A DNA stretch of 64,000 nt. Origin: Flavobacterium lindanitolerans (GTDB taxonomy: Bacteria > Bacteroidota > Bacteroidia > Flavobacteriales > Flavobacteriaceae). Made by a program: the position numbers and the translations under genes. Shown one piece after another: positions 44,058 to 52,442 of this stretch. Under the pieces are notes generated by a model, which saw nothing but the letters and a program-made list of their open reading frames with translations, was not told the origin of the DNA and made no database searches. Each line of letters opens with the position of its first letter. The first letter of the stretch is position 1. The stretch is taken from positions 1,922,001 through 1,986,000 of the forward strand of contig NZ_PJND01000007.1 of the NCBI RefSeq assembly GCF_002846575.1, given 5' to 3'.

Positions 44058-44333
44058 TTAGTTGGTGATTTTGTAAATGTAAGAAATTACCATTATTACC
44101 GCATTGATTATTGCCAAAGAAATTATTGCTTTATGGTAATTTCGTGCTTTGTCGATGAAGTTTAATCCTAACACCATGAAAAACAAGATGGTAGTGTAAA
44201 TGGCCGGAAACATGTGGAAAGCGTCCACAAATTCTCCTTTAAAGATTAAAGCCAGGGCTCTCTGTGTTCCGCAGCCCAGACAGTCCACTCCAAAAATTTT
44301 TTTATTCATGCAGGGAATCATGTATTCTTCCAT
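44058..44333 (-). CDS. DUF2752 family membrane protein
   Basis: The 91-residue protein carries the family motif IFGVDCLGCGTQRALALIFKGEFVDAF, then two membrane helices (YTTILFFMVLGLNFI and AIISLAIINAVIMVISYIY). The CxxCGxxR motif is the family hallmark, and no function is known. It is followed by the CCC-motif gene on the same strand and is divergent from the small gene at 44445. Confidence 0.85.
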   Translation of the reverse strand: MEEYMIPCMNKKIFGVDCLGCGTQRALALIFKGEFVDAFHMFPAIYTTILFFMVLGLNFIDKARNYHKAIISLAIINAVIMVISYIYKITN

Positions 44334-44412
44334 AGCGTATAAATTTGTTACTACAATTTTACGAAAAAAGCATAAAGTTTGAGGTGTGTCCGGAAATTAT
44401 TTTTAAAGTTAT

Positions 44413-44420
44413 TACTTTTG
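44413..44420 (+). promoter_or_regulatory. -7-like box before the 44445 gene
   Basis: TACTTTTG matches TAnnTTTG and lies 24 bases before the ATG at 44445. No -33 partner is clear. Confidence 0.4.
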
Positions 44421-44444
44421 GCAGATAGCAAATTTGAATCTACA

Positions 44445-44630
44445 ATGAAAAAAATATACATACCCATAATGGCACTCGCAGGTGTTTTTGCATTATATGA
44501 ACAAAGTAAAGAGAAGCCAAATCTGTATATTATGATAGTTGCCATTGTCATTTTTATGTATGGAATGATGAGGCTGATGGCAAAAGTACCAAGTAAAAAC
44601 CAGGATAATTCTGAAGATGATGTTAGTTAA
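44445..44630 (+). CDS. Very small membrane protein upstream of the Smr gene
   Basis: A 61-residue protein starting MKKIYIPIMALAGVFALYEQ. It has two short hydrophobic helices (IYIPIMALAGVFALYEQ and LYIMIVAIVIFMYGMMRLM) and an acidic/Ser end (NQDNSEDDVS). ATG 44445 is chosen because an upstream in-frame ATG at 44379 precedes the promoter box. It overlaps the Smr gene start by 14 bases, so the two are probably coupled. I recognise no family. Confidence 0.65.
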   Translation: MKKIYIPIMALAGVFALYEQSKEKPNLYIMIVAIVIFMYGMMRLMAKVPSKNQDNSEDDVS

Positions 44631-45174
44631 AGGAGATAGGGTAACGGTGATTGATGAAGCGGTTAATGGTGTTGTTTTGTCGGTCAAAAATAGTGAAATT
44701 ACCATCGAAACTGATGATGGTTTTCAGTTGACATATTTTGTCAATGAATTAATTAAAATTCATAAATCCAGTGATTTAAACTTTGGAATTGGAAGTCATA
44801 ATTTAAGTCAGGTTTTAAAAGAGAAAGAAATACCAAAACCAAGGAGTTTCGTTAAAGAAAAGAAGACAAGAGACGAAAGAGGCGTTCCGGAATTTGATTT
44901 GCACATCGAAAAATTGGTTCCGAATAAAAGAGGCATGTCAAATTATGACATACTCACACTCCAGACCGAAACGGCAAAAAGGCATGTTGAATTTGCCATC
45001 AAAAACAGGATTCCTAAAATTGTTTTTATACATGGAGTTGGCGAAGGTGTATTGAAAGCCGAGCTTGATTTTTTATTGGGTCGTTATGATGAAATAATTT
45101 TTCAGGATGCCGACTATCAAAAGTATGGTCTGGGAGCTACAGAAGTTTATATCAAACAAAATCCTAACAGATAA
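44617..45174 (+). CDS. Smr (MutS2 C-terminal-like) domain protein, DUF2027 type
   Basis: The 185-residue protein has an N-terminal SH3-like/DUF2027 region (KGDRVTVIDEAVNGVVLSVKNSEITIETDDGF) and a C-terminal Smr domain with VPEFDLHIEKL, then KIVFIHGVGEGVLKAELDFLL and GATEVYI. Smr domains cut branched or damaged nucleic acids. The HGVGEG segment is the conserved motif, and the first DLH is present. It may be a stand-alone nuclease acting on RNA or DNA. It overlaps the small upstream membrane protein gene. Confidence 0.85.
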   Translation: MMLVKGDRVTVIDEAVNGVVLSVKNSEITIETDDGFQLTYFVNELIKIHKSSDLNFGIGSHNLSQVLKEKEIPKPRSFVKEKKTRDERGVPEFDLHIEKLVPNKRGMSNYDILTLQTETAKRHVEFAIKNRIPKIVFIHGVGEGVLKAELDFLLGRYDEIIFQDADYQKYGLGATEVYIKQNPNR

Positions 45175-45180
45175 TTATAA

Positions 45181-45212
45181 AAAAAGCCCGATTAAACAAT
45201 CGGGCCTTTTTT
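45181..45212. terminator. Bidirectional terminator after the Smr gene
   Basis: GCCCGATT (45186-45193) pairs with AATCGGGC (45198-45205) over loop AAAC, with A and T runs on each side. Confidence 0.88.
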
Positions 45213-45228
45213 ATAATTATAGACTCTA

Positions 45229-46218
45229 TTAGTTGGTCGTTATATAGTCCCCAAAAGTTTGGATTTCCTGTACAAACGTATTATTGGTAGGTCCTGTTTT
45301 TCTATACTGTACCTTTGTCAATGTAATAGTATGTGTACGGGTGGTTCCATTTATAGCAGTATCAATTTTGATGACTCCTGTAGAATCCGCACCATTTGAA
45401 ACCCCGTCTTCAGCTTGCCATTCTTCATAGAGCGCCGGCAATCCTGTTTCTGAGCAAAGTGCAGTAGCAATAACATCACCACCATATAGTCTGTAAGTAA
45501 TCTGATGGGAGTCGTCTACATAATAAGTTTCAGAACCGGCCGCTTGTTGAAAAACAGAAGGAGGCAAATCAAGAATTATAACTTCATTGAGATTCTGCCT
45601 GTTCTCAACATTTCCAACATTGGAATCAAATATCTTGATCAGTTTGCTTTCCGAACATTTTTGGATAGGCACCGAGCCGAAAGCGAACGTAATATTCGAT
45701 TTGGTTTGGTATTTTCCGAAAATATATTCCGTATAGGTTACAGTTCCACCAGTTGAATTGGATAGGGTAATTCCTTTAAAAACGATAGTGTGGTCATATT
45801 TTGCATCCTGCATTTTTGTGGTATTGTTTACAGGAGTAGTTTTAATTTCAATAGAACCACTGGATTGGTCGGCCGTACTCCACTCGTCAATAACAACAGG
45901 AGTGACAGGAGGAATTACAGAGCAGAAATAAGTTGGGGTAACCTGCCCGTTAAAAACCCGATAGATAATTTTATTTTCTGCAGAAATTGATAAGGTGCTT
46001 GTTCCTTCTATATTTCTGAAAGGAAAAACGTTTGTTGGAAATTTGATAACCAGGGCTTCATTGTTGTTTAGCTTAAAAACAGAGTTTAAGACTTCTGGAT
46101 TGTTAGAACAGTCTGCCGCAGTAACATTGCTAAAGTCAAATGAATCAAAAGTCAGGTCGCCGTCATCGCAGGCGCTTAACAAAAAGAGACAAGACATTAT
46201 TCCTAAGTATTTTTTCAT
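45229..46218 (-). CDS. Lipoprotein with an internal duplication
   Basis: From ATG 46218 the product has 329 residues with a lipoprotein signal (YLGIMSCLFLLSAC). An upstream in-frame ATG at 46272 would bury it. The mature part holds two related halves. Half 1 contains LVIKFPTNVFPF, NKIIYRVFNGQVTPTYFCS and IDEWSTADQSSGSIEIKTT. Half 2 contains VIILDLPPSVFQ, HQITYRLYGGDVIATALCS and YEEWQAEDGVSNGADSTGVIKIDT. Both have an early Cys and a later Cys, suggesting one disulfide each. I recognise no family. A -7-like TATTTTTG is on the minus strand at 46243-46236. Confidence 0.75.
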   Translation of the reverse strand: MKKYLGIMSCLFLLSACDDGDLTFDSFDFSNVTAADCSNNPEVLNSVFKLNNNEALVIKFPTNVFPFRNIEGTSTLSISAENKIIYRVFNGQVTPTYFCSVIPPVTPVVIDEWSTADQSSGSIEIKTTPVNNTTKMQDAKYDHTIVFKGITLSNSTGGTVTYTEYIFGKYQTKSNITFAFGSVPIQKCSESKLIKIFDSNVGNVENRQNLNEVIILDLPPSVFQQAAGSETYYVDDSHQITYRLYGGDVIATALCSETGLPALYEEWQAEDGVSNGADSTGVIKIDTAINGTTRTHTITLTKVQYRKTGPTNNTFVQEIQTFGDYITTN

Positions 46219-46301
46219 TTCAATAGAATTTAGAGCAAAAATAGTTTTTTTTATTATTTGGAGCAGCAGCATTAATTTTTATTTAAGTTTCCTGTCAATT
46301 C

Positions 46302-46316
46302 AAACATAATATGTTT
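46302..46316. promoter_or_regulatory. 15-base palindrome upstream of the PUL regulator
   Basis: AAACATA (46302-46308), one central base and TATGTTT (46310-46316) form a perfect dyad three bases before the -7-like TATATTTG at 46319. It is placed where an operator would block or aid the promoter. Confidence 0.4.
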
Positions 46317-46318
46317 CT

Positions 46319-46326
46319 TATATTTG
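46319..46326 (+). promoter_or_regulatory. -7-like box of the PUL regulator gene
   Basis: TATATTTG matches TAnnTTTG, 21 bases before the GTG start at 46347. Confidence 0.5.
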
Positions 46327-46346
46327 GAAATAAAACCCCTTAAATT

Positions 46347-49100
46347 GTGAAACTAAGATTTTTTCAATTTCTATTCTTTTATTCTTTTTCATTGTGTGTC
46401 CAGGCGCAGGAATTACTGCCTTTTGTAGAGAATTTTACCAAATCGGATTACAATGGAGATAATCAGGTGTGGAATGTAACCCAGGGAGGTGATAATGCCA
46501 TGTATTTTGCAAATAATCATTATTTCCTTAGATACAATGGTGTGATATGGGAAAAATATGCCCTTCCTAACAAAACGGTTATCCGTTCCATATTTATTGA
46601 TGATGACAAGATTTATTCCGGTTCCTATAAAGAATTTGGTTATTGGAAAAGAATGAATGGCAAGATGGAATATTTTTCGCTTACCAGAGGTAAGAATATT
46701 TTTCAAGGCGGGTCTGATAACGAAGAAATCTGGAAAATTTTTAAATATAAGGACAGGCTGTACTTTCAGACTTTTAACGAAGTTTTTATTTATGATGGAA
46801 AAGCAATAAAAAAAATAGAATTCCCTTCCCAAATTTCATATTGCTACCTCATTGACAATGAGATTTATGTGGCGACTGTCCGCGAAGGAATTTATATGAT
46901 GAAAGGGGAAAAATTTGTTAAGAGAAAGAATTGGAAGATTTTAGAAGAAAATGTCATTCATCATATTGAAAAATACCAGAGCAAGGTTTATATTTTTACA
47001 AAAAATAACGGGGTTTTTGTAGTAATAGATGGTAATCTTGTGCCCTGGAGCCATCCGTTGAATGAAGTCATTAAAAAAGAAGTTCTTGTAACGGCCAAGT
47101 TTGTTGACGATAATACGCTGGTTATTGGTAGCGGATTACAGGGATTGTATATTATTAATCTTAAAAACGGAAGCTACCAGAATCTTAACAGGCAGAATGC
47201 ACTTAAAAACAATGCCATCCTGTCTATTGGTGTAGACAAGGAAAAAGATTTGTGGTTGGGTCTCGACAACGGAATTTGCCATGTTGAAATCAATTCTCCT
47301 GTTCAGGTTTTTTCAGACAGTTCCGGTATTTTGGGTTCGGTCTATTCGCTTTCTACTATAGACAACGGCTACCTTTTTGTAACCAATCACGGAATTTTTA
47401 CGAGTAAAAATAAAATACTGGAGGTACTCCCCAATTCACAGGGACAGGTTTGGGACATATACAAAAGAGGTAACGAATTTATTATAGGCCATAATGACGG
47501 AACATTTTTGTATGATGGAAGAACAGCACGATTGCAAAAAGTCAGCCCGATAAATGGCGGATGGAAATTCTTAAAAGGAGAATTTGAAAATGTATATTTT
47601 CAGGGAAATTATGCAGGTATTGTAGTCTATGAAGATATCAATGATCTCTCGAAGTACAAACTTTTAGCCGGACTGAAAAAACCTATCAAGAATCTGGCCC
47701 AGAACAAACGTGGAGAATTATGGGCGGCAGACAATTACAGAAGTCTTTACAGGATTTTATATGATAAAAATTTCAATGTCAAAAAAATTGAAAATGTTTC
47801 ACTGCAAAACGGTATAAAGAATGATTATGGCGTGAAGCTTTTTAGCTATAAAAATGAAATCCTGTTCCTGATCGATAATAATTGGTATGTCTATAATTCC
47901 ATTTCGGGGAAATTAGAAAAGGATAAGATTTTTAATGCTTCTTTTAAAAACACTTCAGACATCATACCTATTAATGATGAAAATTTTATAGTATTAAAAA
48001 ACGGATTACTCTATGTAGTGTCTCAGGTTAAAGACCGGTTTATTTGGGAACTTATCCCTGAAAAGTATTATGAAGGAAGAATCATTATGGAAAACATTAA
48101 GGTTTATCAGGATGGAGACCATTACCTGATGAATCTGGACGACGGATTTATTGCTTTCAAAATCAATAATAAGAAACTCAAAATACGAGGTGTCTATGCC
48201 GAAGCTTTCTATCAGGATAAATTGATCGATAAAGATACCCGGGTGAAGTATAACCAGTCGGTTGAAGTGAATGTAATAACAGAATATTTTGGCTACAACC
48301 GTCCGGACCTGTTTTATAAGCTGAATGATTCCAATGACTTTGTACCCATAAAAAAAGGAAAGCTGATTTTGAATAACCTAAGCAGCGGTCTTCAGGAACT
48401 GGAATTTTATTATAATGACGGAACCAAATACACCAAAGTGGCCACCTATACATTTACTGTCAGCAAGCCATGGTATTTTTCGTTCTGGATGATAGTGTTC
48501 TATATTTTGGTTATTTCGAGTAGTTTTTTCCTGTATTACCGTTGGAACAAAATCCGGTATATTGAAAAAATCAAATTGAAAGAAGAAGAGCTCAAACACC
48601 AGAAAGAAATTCTTGAATTGGAACTTAATGCGGAAAACAAACTGAAACTGCAGGAATATGAAAAGCACATTCTTGAAATAGAAGTCCAGAATAAGGCTTA
48701 TGAAGTTGCCGGAAAATCACTTTCAATAGCCAAACAAAGTGAAATGATTGACAGTATTCAGGAAATTCTTGAAACAGAAAAAGATATCAACCAGATTAAG
48801 AGCAAGATTAGAAAATCAATAAAAATTAATGCGCTTAACAAAAATGAATGGGAGAGCTTTGAACATAACCTCATGCAGAGCCATGAAGAATTTGTACATA
48901 AGCTGTCGAATAAATTTCCAATGCTTACTTCAAAAGATATCAAGCTATGCATCTACCTTAAAATGAATTTATCATCCAAAGAAATTGCCCCGTTGATGAA
49001 TATTTCATTCCGTGGGGTAGAGCTACATCGTTATCGTTTGAGAAAAAAATTAGGCCTGACTTCAGATGATAATCTTTCCAAGTTTATGATTAATATATAA
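46347..49100 (+). CDS. SusR-like membrane regulator: propeller, Y_Y_Y, LuxR-type HTH
   Basis: The 917-residue protein starts at GTG 46347 with a signal peptide (RFFQFLFFYSFSLCVQAQ). Two-component-regulator-type propeller repeats fill about residues 25-640 (DKEKDLWLGLDNGICHVE is one blade). A Y_Y_Y-like domain (ELEFYYNDGTKYTKVATYTFTV) is followed by one membrane helix at about 711-733 (FWMIVFYILVISSSFFLYY), a long coiled coil, and a C-terminal HTH ([39 protein letters not shown]). There is no histidine kinase. It resembles SusR and would sense a periplasmic oligosaccharide and activate the adjacent susCD genes. Confidence 0.85.
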   Translation: MKLRFFQFLFFYSFSLCVQAQELLPFVENFTKSDYNGDNQVWNVTQGGDNAMYFANNHYFLRYNGVIWEKYALPNKTVIRSIFIDDDKIYSGSYKEFGYWKRMNGKMEYFSLTRGKNIFQGGSDNEEIWKIFKYKDRLYFQTFNEVFIYDGKAIKKIEFPSQISYCYLIDNEIYVATVREGIYMMKGEKFVKRKNWKILEENVIHHIEKYQSKVYIFTKNNGVFVVIDGNLVPWSHPLNEVIKKEVLVTAKFVDDNTLVIGSGLQGLYIINLKNGSYQNLNRQNALKNNAILSIGVDKEKDLWLGLDNGICHVEINSPVQVFSDSSGILGSVYSLSTIDNGYLFVTNHGIFTSKNKILEVLPNSQGQVWDIYKRGNEFIIGHNDGTFLYDGRTARLQKVSPINGGWKFLKGEFENVYFQGNYAGIVVYEDINDLSKYKLLAGLKKPIKNLAQNKRGELWAADNYRSLYRILYDKNFNVKKIENVSLQNGIKNDYGVKLFSYKNEILFLIDNNWYVYNSISGKLEKDKIFNASFKNTSDIIPINDENFIVLKNGLLYVVSQVKDRFIWELIPEKYYEGRIIMENIKVYQDGDHYLMNLDDGFIAFKINNKKLKIRGVYAEAFYQDKLIDKDTRVKYNQSVEVNVITEYFGYNRPDLFYKLNDSNDFVPIKKGKLILNNLSSGLQELEFYYNDGTKYTKVATYTFTVSKPWYFSFWMIVFYILVISSSFFLYYRWNKIRYIEKIKLKEEELKHQKEILELELNAENKLKLQEYEKHILEIEVQNKAYEVAGKSLSIAKQSEMIDSIQEILETEKDINQIKSKIRKSIKINALNKNEWESFEHNLMQSHEEFVHKLSNKFPMLTSKDIKLCIYLKMNLSSKEIAPLMNISFRGVELHRYRLRKKLGLTSDDNLSKFMINI

Positions 49101-49168
49101 ATTCGGATTCTTTTTTAATAATAATTAAATATTTTCATAACATTTTTATCAAATAACAATACATCAAC

Positions 49169-49209
49169 ACTACATCATCGGCTAATTTAGAGGGTGTTCT
49201 AAATGTAGT
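49169..49209. promoter_or_regulatory. Nested dyad symmetry upstream of susC
   Basis: ATTTAGA (49185-49191) and TCTAAAT (49198-49204) are exact inverted repeats around six bases. Outside them ACTACAT (49169-49175) is inverted as ATGTAGT (49203-49209). No U-run follows, so an operator is likelier than a terminator. Confidence 0.4.
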
Positions 49210-49298
49210 AGTTGTTTTTATAAGTTATTTAAAATCAAGTTTTTATTTTGTATTTATTTTAAAATGATGTGTTTGTGTAGTGAGTTCAGAAAGTTTAC

Positions 49299-49310
49299 TA
49301 CAACGTTGTA
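49299..49310. promoter_or_regulatory. Perfect 12-base palindrome TACAACGTTGTA upstream of susC
   Basis: It lies 43 bases before the susC ATG. The central word AACGTTGTA recurs at 62227-62235 before the sugar transporter. CG-centred dyads of this kind are typical of LacI-family operators. Confidence 0.45.
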
Positions 49311-49353
49311 ATTCGTAATTTGGTAACACTAACTTTTAACAAAATATAAACAA

Positions 49354-52300
49354 ATGAAAAACTTTATTTTCGGAGTATTTGTACTCCTTTTTTTCCATGG
49401 GCATCTCTACGCTCAGGATATAAAAGGTAAGGTACTGGATGAAAATGGGCTCCCACTCCCTGGAGTCAACATTTTGAGTTCCACATCAAGCTCAGTATCA
49501 GATTTTGATGGAAATTTTTCAATTAATGCAAAAGTAGACGAGCCTATTACGTTTACATTTCTGGGGTATGTCACTCTCACGATAAATGCTGCAGAAAACA
49601 TGAGCGTGACCATGAAAATGTCAAGCACAGACCTTACGGAAGTTGTAGTCGTAGGGTATGGTACTCAAAAAAGGACAGACCTTACGAGTGCTATTTCAAC
49701 AATCAAATCAGACCAGATTACTAAACAGCCGGCATTTAATGCCCTTCAATCCTTACAAGGTAAGGCGGCAGGTGTAAACATTATTGCCAATGATGCGCCG
49801 GGTGCAACACCTACAATTATTATCAGAGGTTTGGGAACTGCAGAATCGGGAAGGTCACCTATGTTTGTGGTAGATGGTGTTATTACCGGAAGTATTGCTA
49901 ACCTGAACCCAAACGACATCGAATCTTTTGATGTCATGAAAGATGCGGCTTCGGCTGCCATCTATGGTTCTAATGCTGCTAATGGAGTTGTGTTTATTAC
50001 AACAAAAAAAGGAAAGCTTGGAAAAACTAGCATTAAGATAAACTCTTTTTATGGTGCAAAATCAATACTGAATCCGGTAGAGATGGCCAATTCAAGCCAG
50101 TTCGTGACTTACTTTAATGAAAGCCGTGCAGCTATTGGAAATCCGGACAGATTAGCACTTAATCAACCGTATAACACGGATTGGTATGATGCATTGGCAG
50201 GAACAAGCTTCTCACAAGGAAATGATGTTTCCTTTTCCGGAGGTTCAGAAAGCGTAACTTATTATTTTAGCTTCAACAACTACAAAGAAGACGGACTTTT
50301 AGAAGGTCATGAAGTAGCAAGAAATGTTTTAAGGTCTAATAATACATTTAAGGCATTTGACGGGAAATTAAAAATTACTCAAAATGCCAGTGTTGCTTTC
50401 ACTAAGTCTACACCAAAACCATACAGCTCATTTACTGAAGCTTACAAACAGGCTCCTATAATTCCGGTTTACTATCCTGACGGAAGATATGGTATGTCTT
50501 ATTGGAACAAGACTACAGGATTGCCTGATTACATCATTGGAGCCGGACAACAGGGAGGCCGATTGAATTCTATTGGAAACCCGGTTGCCAACGTAAACTT
50601 CCAGAATGAAAAGAATAAGATGATGGAACTTCAGGGGTTGCTTCAGGCAGATTATACTGTTACAGATTGGCTGACGGCTACAACCCGTTTTGGAGCGACA
50701 AAATCATATTCAAAGACCAGAATTTATAATGATATCCGTGGTCGCTATTTGGCAGCAGACCCGCTCAGAACGCTTACGGATTTTCAAAATGCTCAAAATG
50801 GAGCGCCTACTTCTACAGAATTTGCTAACAACTCCCTATCCTATAAAGATGTTGAAAGTTTCAGATACAACTGGGATACCTATTTAACAGCAAGCAAATC
50901 CTTTGATAAGCATAATTTTAATGCTACAGTAGGTGTTACAAAAGAAAGAAGAAATGATGTATATGAATCTTTCATAGAAGGTTATGGTGTTCCGGAACAG
51001 GAAAATTACTGGAACCTGGATATGGCATCATTAAACTATACTAAAGTAGTGAAGCAATTTTTTCAAACTCCTACCAATGTTCTTTCTTATTTTGGAAGGC
51101 TTCAGTATAATTTCGACGAGAAATACTATATTTCCGGAACTATCAGAAGAGACGGGAACAGTAATTTTAAAAAGAATGCAGAGTACTGGGGTACATTCCC
51201 TTCCGTTAGCGTAGGTTGGGTATTGACCAACGAAAGCTTCTTAAGCGAAGTTAACAATCTCGATTTCCTTAAGCTAAGAGCAGGCTATGGTGAAGTAGGT
51301 AACGCAAACGTGCCTTTTAATGCAACTTCTATTATTACAAACCCGGGTAGTGCGAATACGAATTACGTTTTTGGACCAAATCAGGATTTAGTATTTGGAG
51401 GTGCAGTAGGGTCACCAGCCACAAACTTGACTTGGGAAGTTACTAAGGAAATTAATGCTGGTGTTGATTTTGAATTACTGGACAGAAGATTGTCAGGTAG
51501 TTTCGATTACTATAACAGAATAAATACCAATGCAATATTAAATGTAAAGCCAATTCTAAATTCACCTGCGTCTCAAAATTACTTTGACCATGGAGGAGAG
51601 GTAAGAAACCAGGGATATGAAATTGCTTTAAACTGGAAAGATAATATTACTGAAGATTTCTCCTATAGCATAGGTGTTAATTATGCCCACAATAAAAACA
51701 CCCTGGAGAATGTAAAACCTGCCTACGATGGAATGACAGGTGGTAGTCTTGGTGACGGTCAAATTACAAAAAGATTACAGGAAGGTCAGCCAATATATTC
51801 ATGGTGGCTGTTAGAAGCTGACGGTGTTTGGCAAACTCAGGCAGAGATTGATGCGAATCCGCACATCGGAACGCCTCAGCCTGGTCAGTTGCGTTATAAA
51901 GACCAGAATGGAGATGGTGTAATTGATGACAGAGACAAGAAATTCTATGGTTCTTATATACCAAAATTCTCTTATGGAATCAATGTAAATCTGGCTTACA
52001 AAAATTTCGATTTATCTGTTGACGGATTCGGAGCAGGTGGCAACAAAGTGTATAACGGACTTAAAGGAACCCGTGTAGATGCAGGTGAAAATATTGCTGC
52101 AGAAACATTCAATAACCGTTGGACAGGACCTGGAACTTCAAATACAAATCCTGGTGCAAACAGAGATGCCCTGTCTTCAAGTTATTATTTAGAAGATGGT
52201 GACTACTTCAGAATTAACAACATTACTTTAGGATATACTTTTAAAGATATGTTTAATATTTCCAGACTTAGAATTTACGGAACGGCTCAAAACCCTTTCC

Positions 52301-52431
52301 TGTTCACTAAATATTCAGGATTCACTCCGGAGTTGAATAATAGTGGAGCACCAAACGAGACTGCCGGTATTGAATTAGCGGCTTATCCGAATATCAAAAC
52401 TTTCATTTTTGGTGTAAACCTTGAATTTTAA
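49354..52431 (+). CDS. SusC/RagA family TonB-linked outer-membrane transporter
   Basis: The 1025-residue protein opens with a signal peptide ending HLYAQ. A CarboxypepD_reg-like domain (IKGKVLDENGLPLPGVNILSS) is followed by the SusC linker (TDLTEVVVVGYGTQKRTDLTSAIS), the TonB plug (LQSLQGKAAGVNI, IIRGLGTAESGRSPMFVVDGV, DAASAAIYGSNAANGVVFITTKKG) and a 22-strand-type barrel ending in aromatic VNLEF. It imports oligosaccharides through the outer membrane with the SusD lipoprotein. It begins 253 bases after the regulator and lies 11 bases before susD. Confidence 0.95.
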   Translation: MKNFIFGVFVLLFFHGHLYAQDIKGKVLDENGLPLPGVNILSSTSSSVSDFDGNFSINAKVDEPITFTFLGYVTLTINAAENMSVTMKMSSTDLTEVVVVGYGTQKRTDLTSAISTIKSDQITKQPAFNALQSLQGKAAGVNIIANDAPGATPTIIIRGLGTAESGRSPMFVVDGVITGSIANLNPNDIESFDVMKDAASAAIYGSNAANGVVFITTKKGKLGKTSIKINSFYGAKSILNPVEMANSSQFVTYFNESRAAIGNPDRLALNQPYNTDWYDALAGTSFSQGNDVSFSGGSESVTYYFSFNNYKEDGLLEGHEVARNVLRSNNTFKAFDGKLKITQNASVAFTKSTPKPYSSFTEAYKQAPIIPVYYPDGRYGMSYWNKTTGLPDYIIGAGQQGGRLNSIGNPVANVNFQNEKNKMMELQGLLQADYTVTDWLTATTRFGATKSYSKTRIYNDIRGRYLAADPLRTLTDFQNAQNGAPTSTEFANNSLSYKDVESFRYNWDTYLTASKSFDKHNFNATVGVTKERRNDVYESFIEGYGVPEQENYWNLDMASLNYTKVVKQFFQTPTNVLSYFGRLQYNFDEKYYISGTIRRDGNSNFKKNAEYWGTFPSVSVGWVLTNESFLSEVNNLDFLKLRAGYGEVGNANVPFNATSIITNPGSANTNYVFGPNQDLVFGGAVGSPATNLTWEVTKEINAGVDFELLDRRLSGSFDYYNRINTNAILNVKPILNSPASQNYFDHGGEVRNQGYEIALNWKDNITEDFSYSIGVNYAHNKNTLENVKPAYDGMTGGSLGDGQITKRLQEGQPIYSWWLLEADGVWQTQAEIDANPHIGTPQPGQLRYKDQNGDGVIDDRDKKFYGSYIPKFSYGINVNLAYKNFDLSVDGFGAGGNKVYNGLKGTRVDAGENIAAETFNNRWTGPGTSNTNPGANRDALSSSYYLEDGDYFRINNITLGYTFKDMFNISRLRIYGTAQNPFLFTKYSGFTPELNNSGAPNETAGIELAAYPNIKTFIFGVNLEF

Positions 52432-52442
52432 AAAAAAATAGT

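Noticed and set aside
49101..49353. A small gene between the regulator and susC
   Set aside because: Stops occur in all frames. The region is better explained as promoter and operator DNA.
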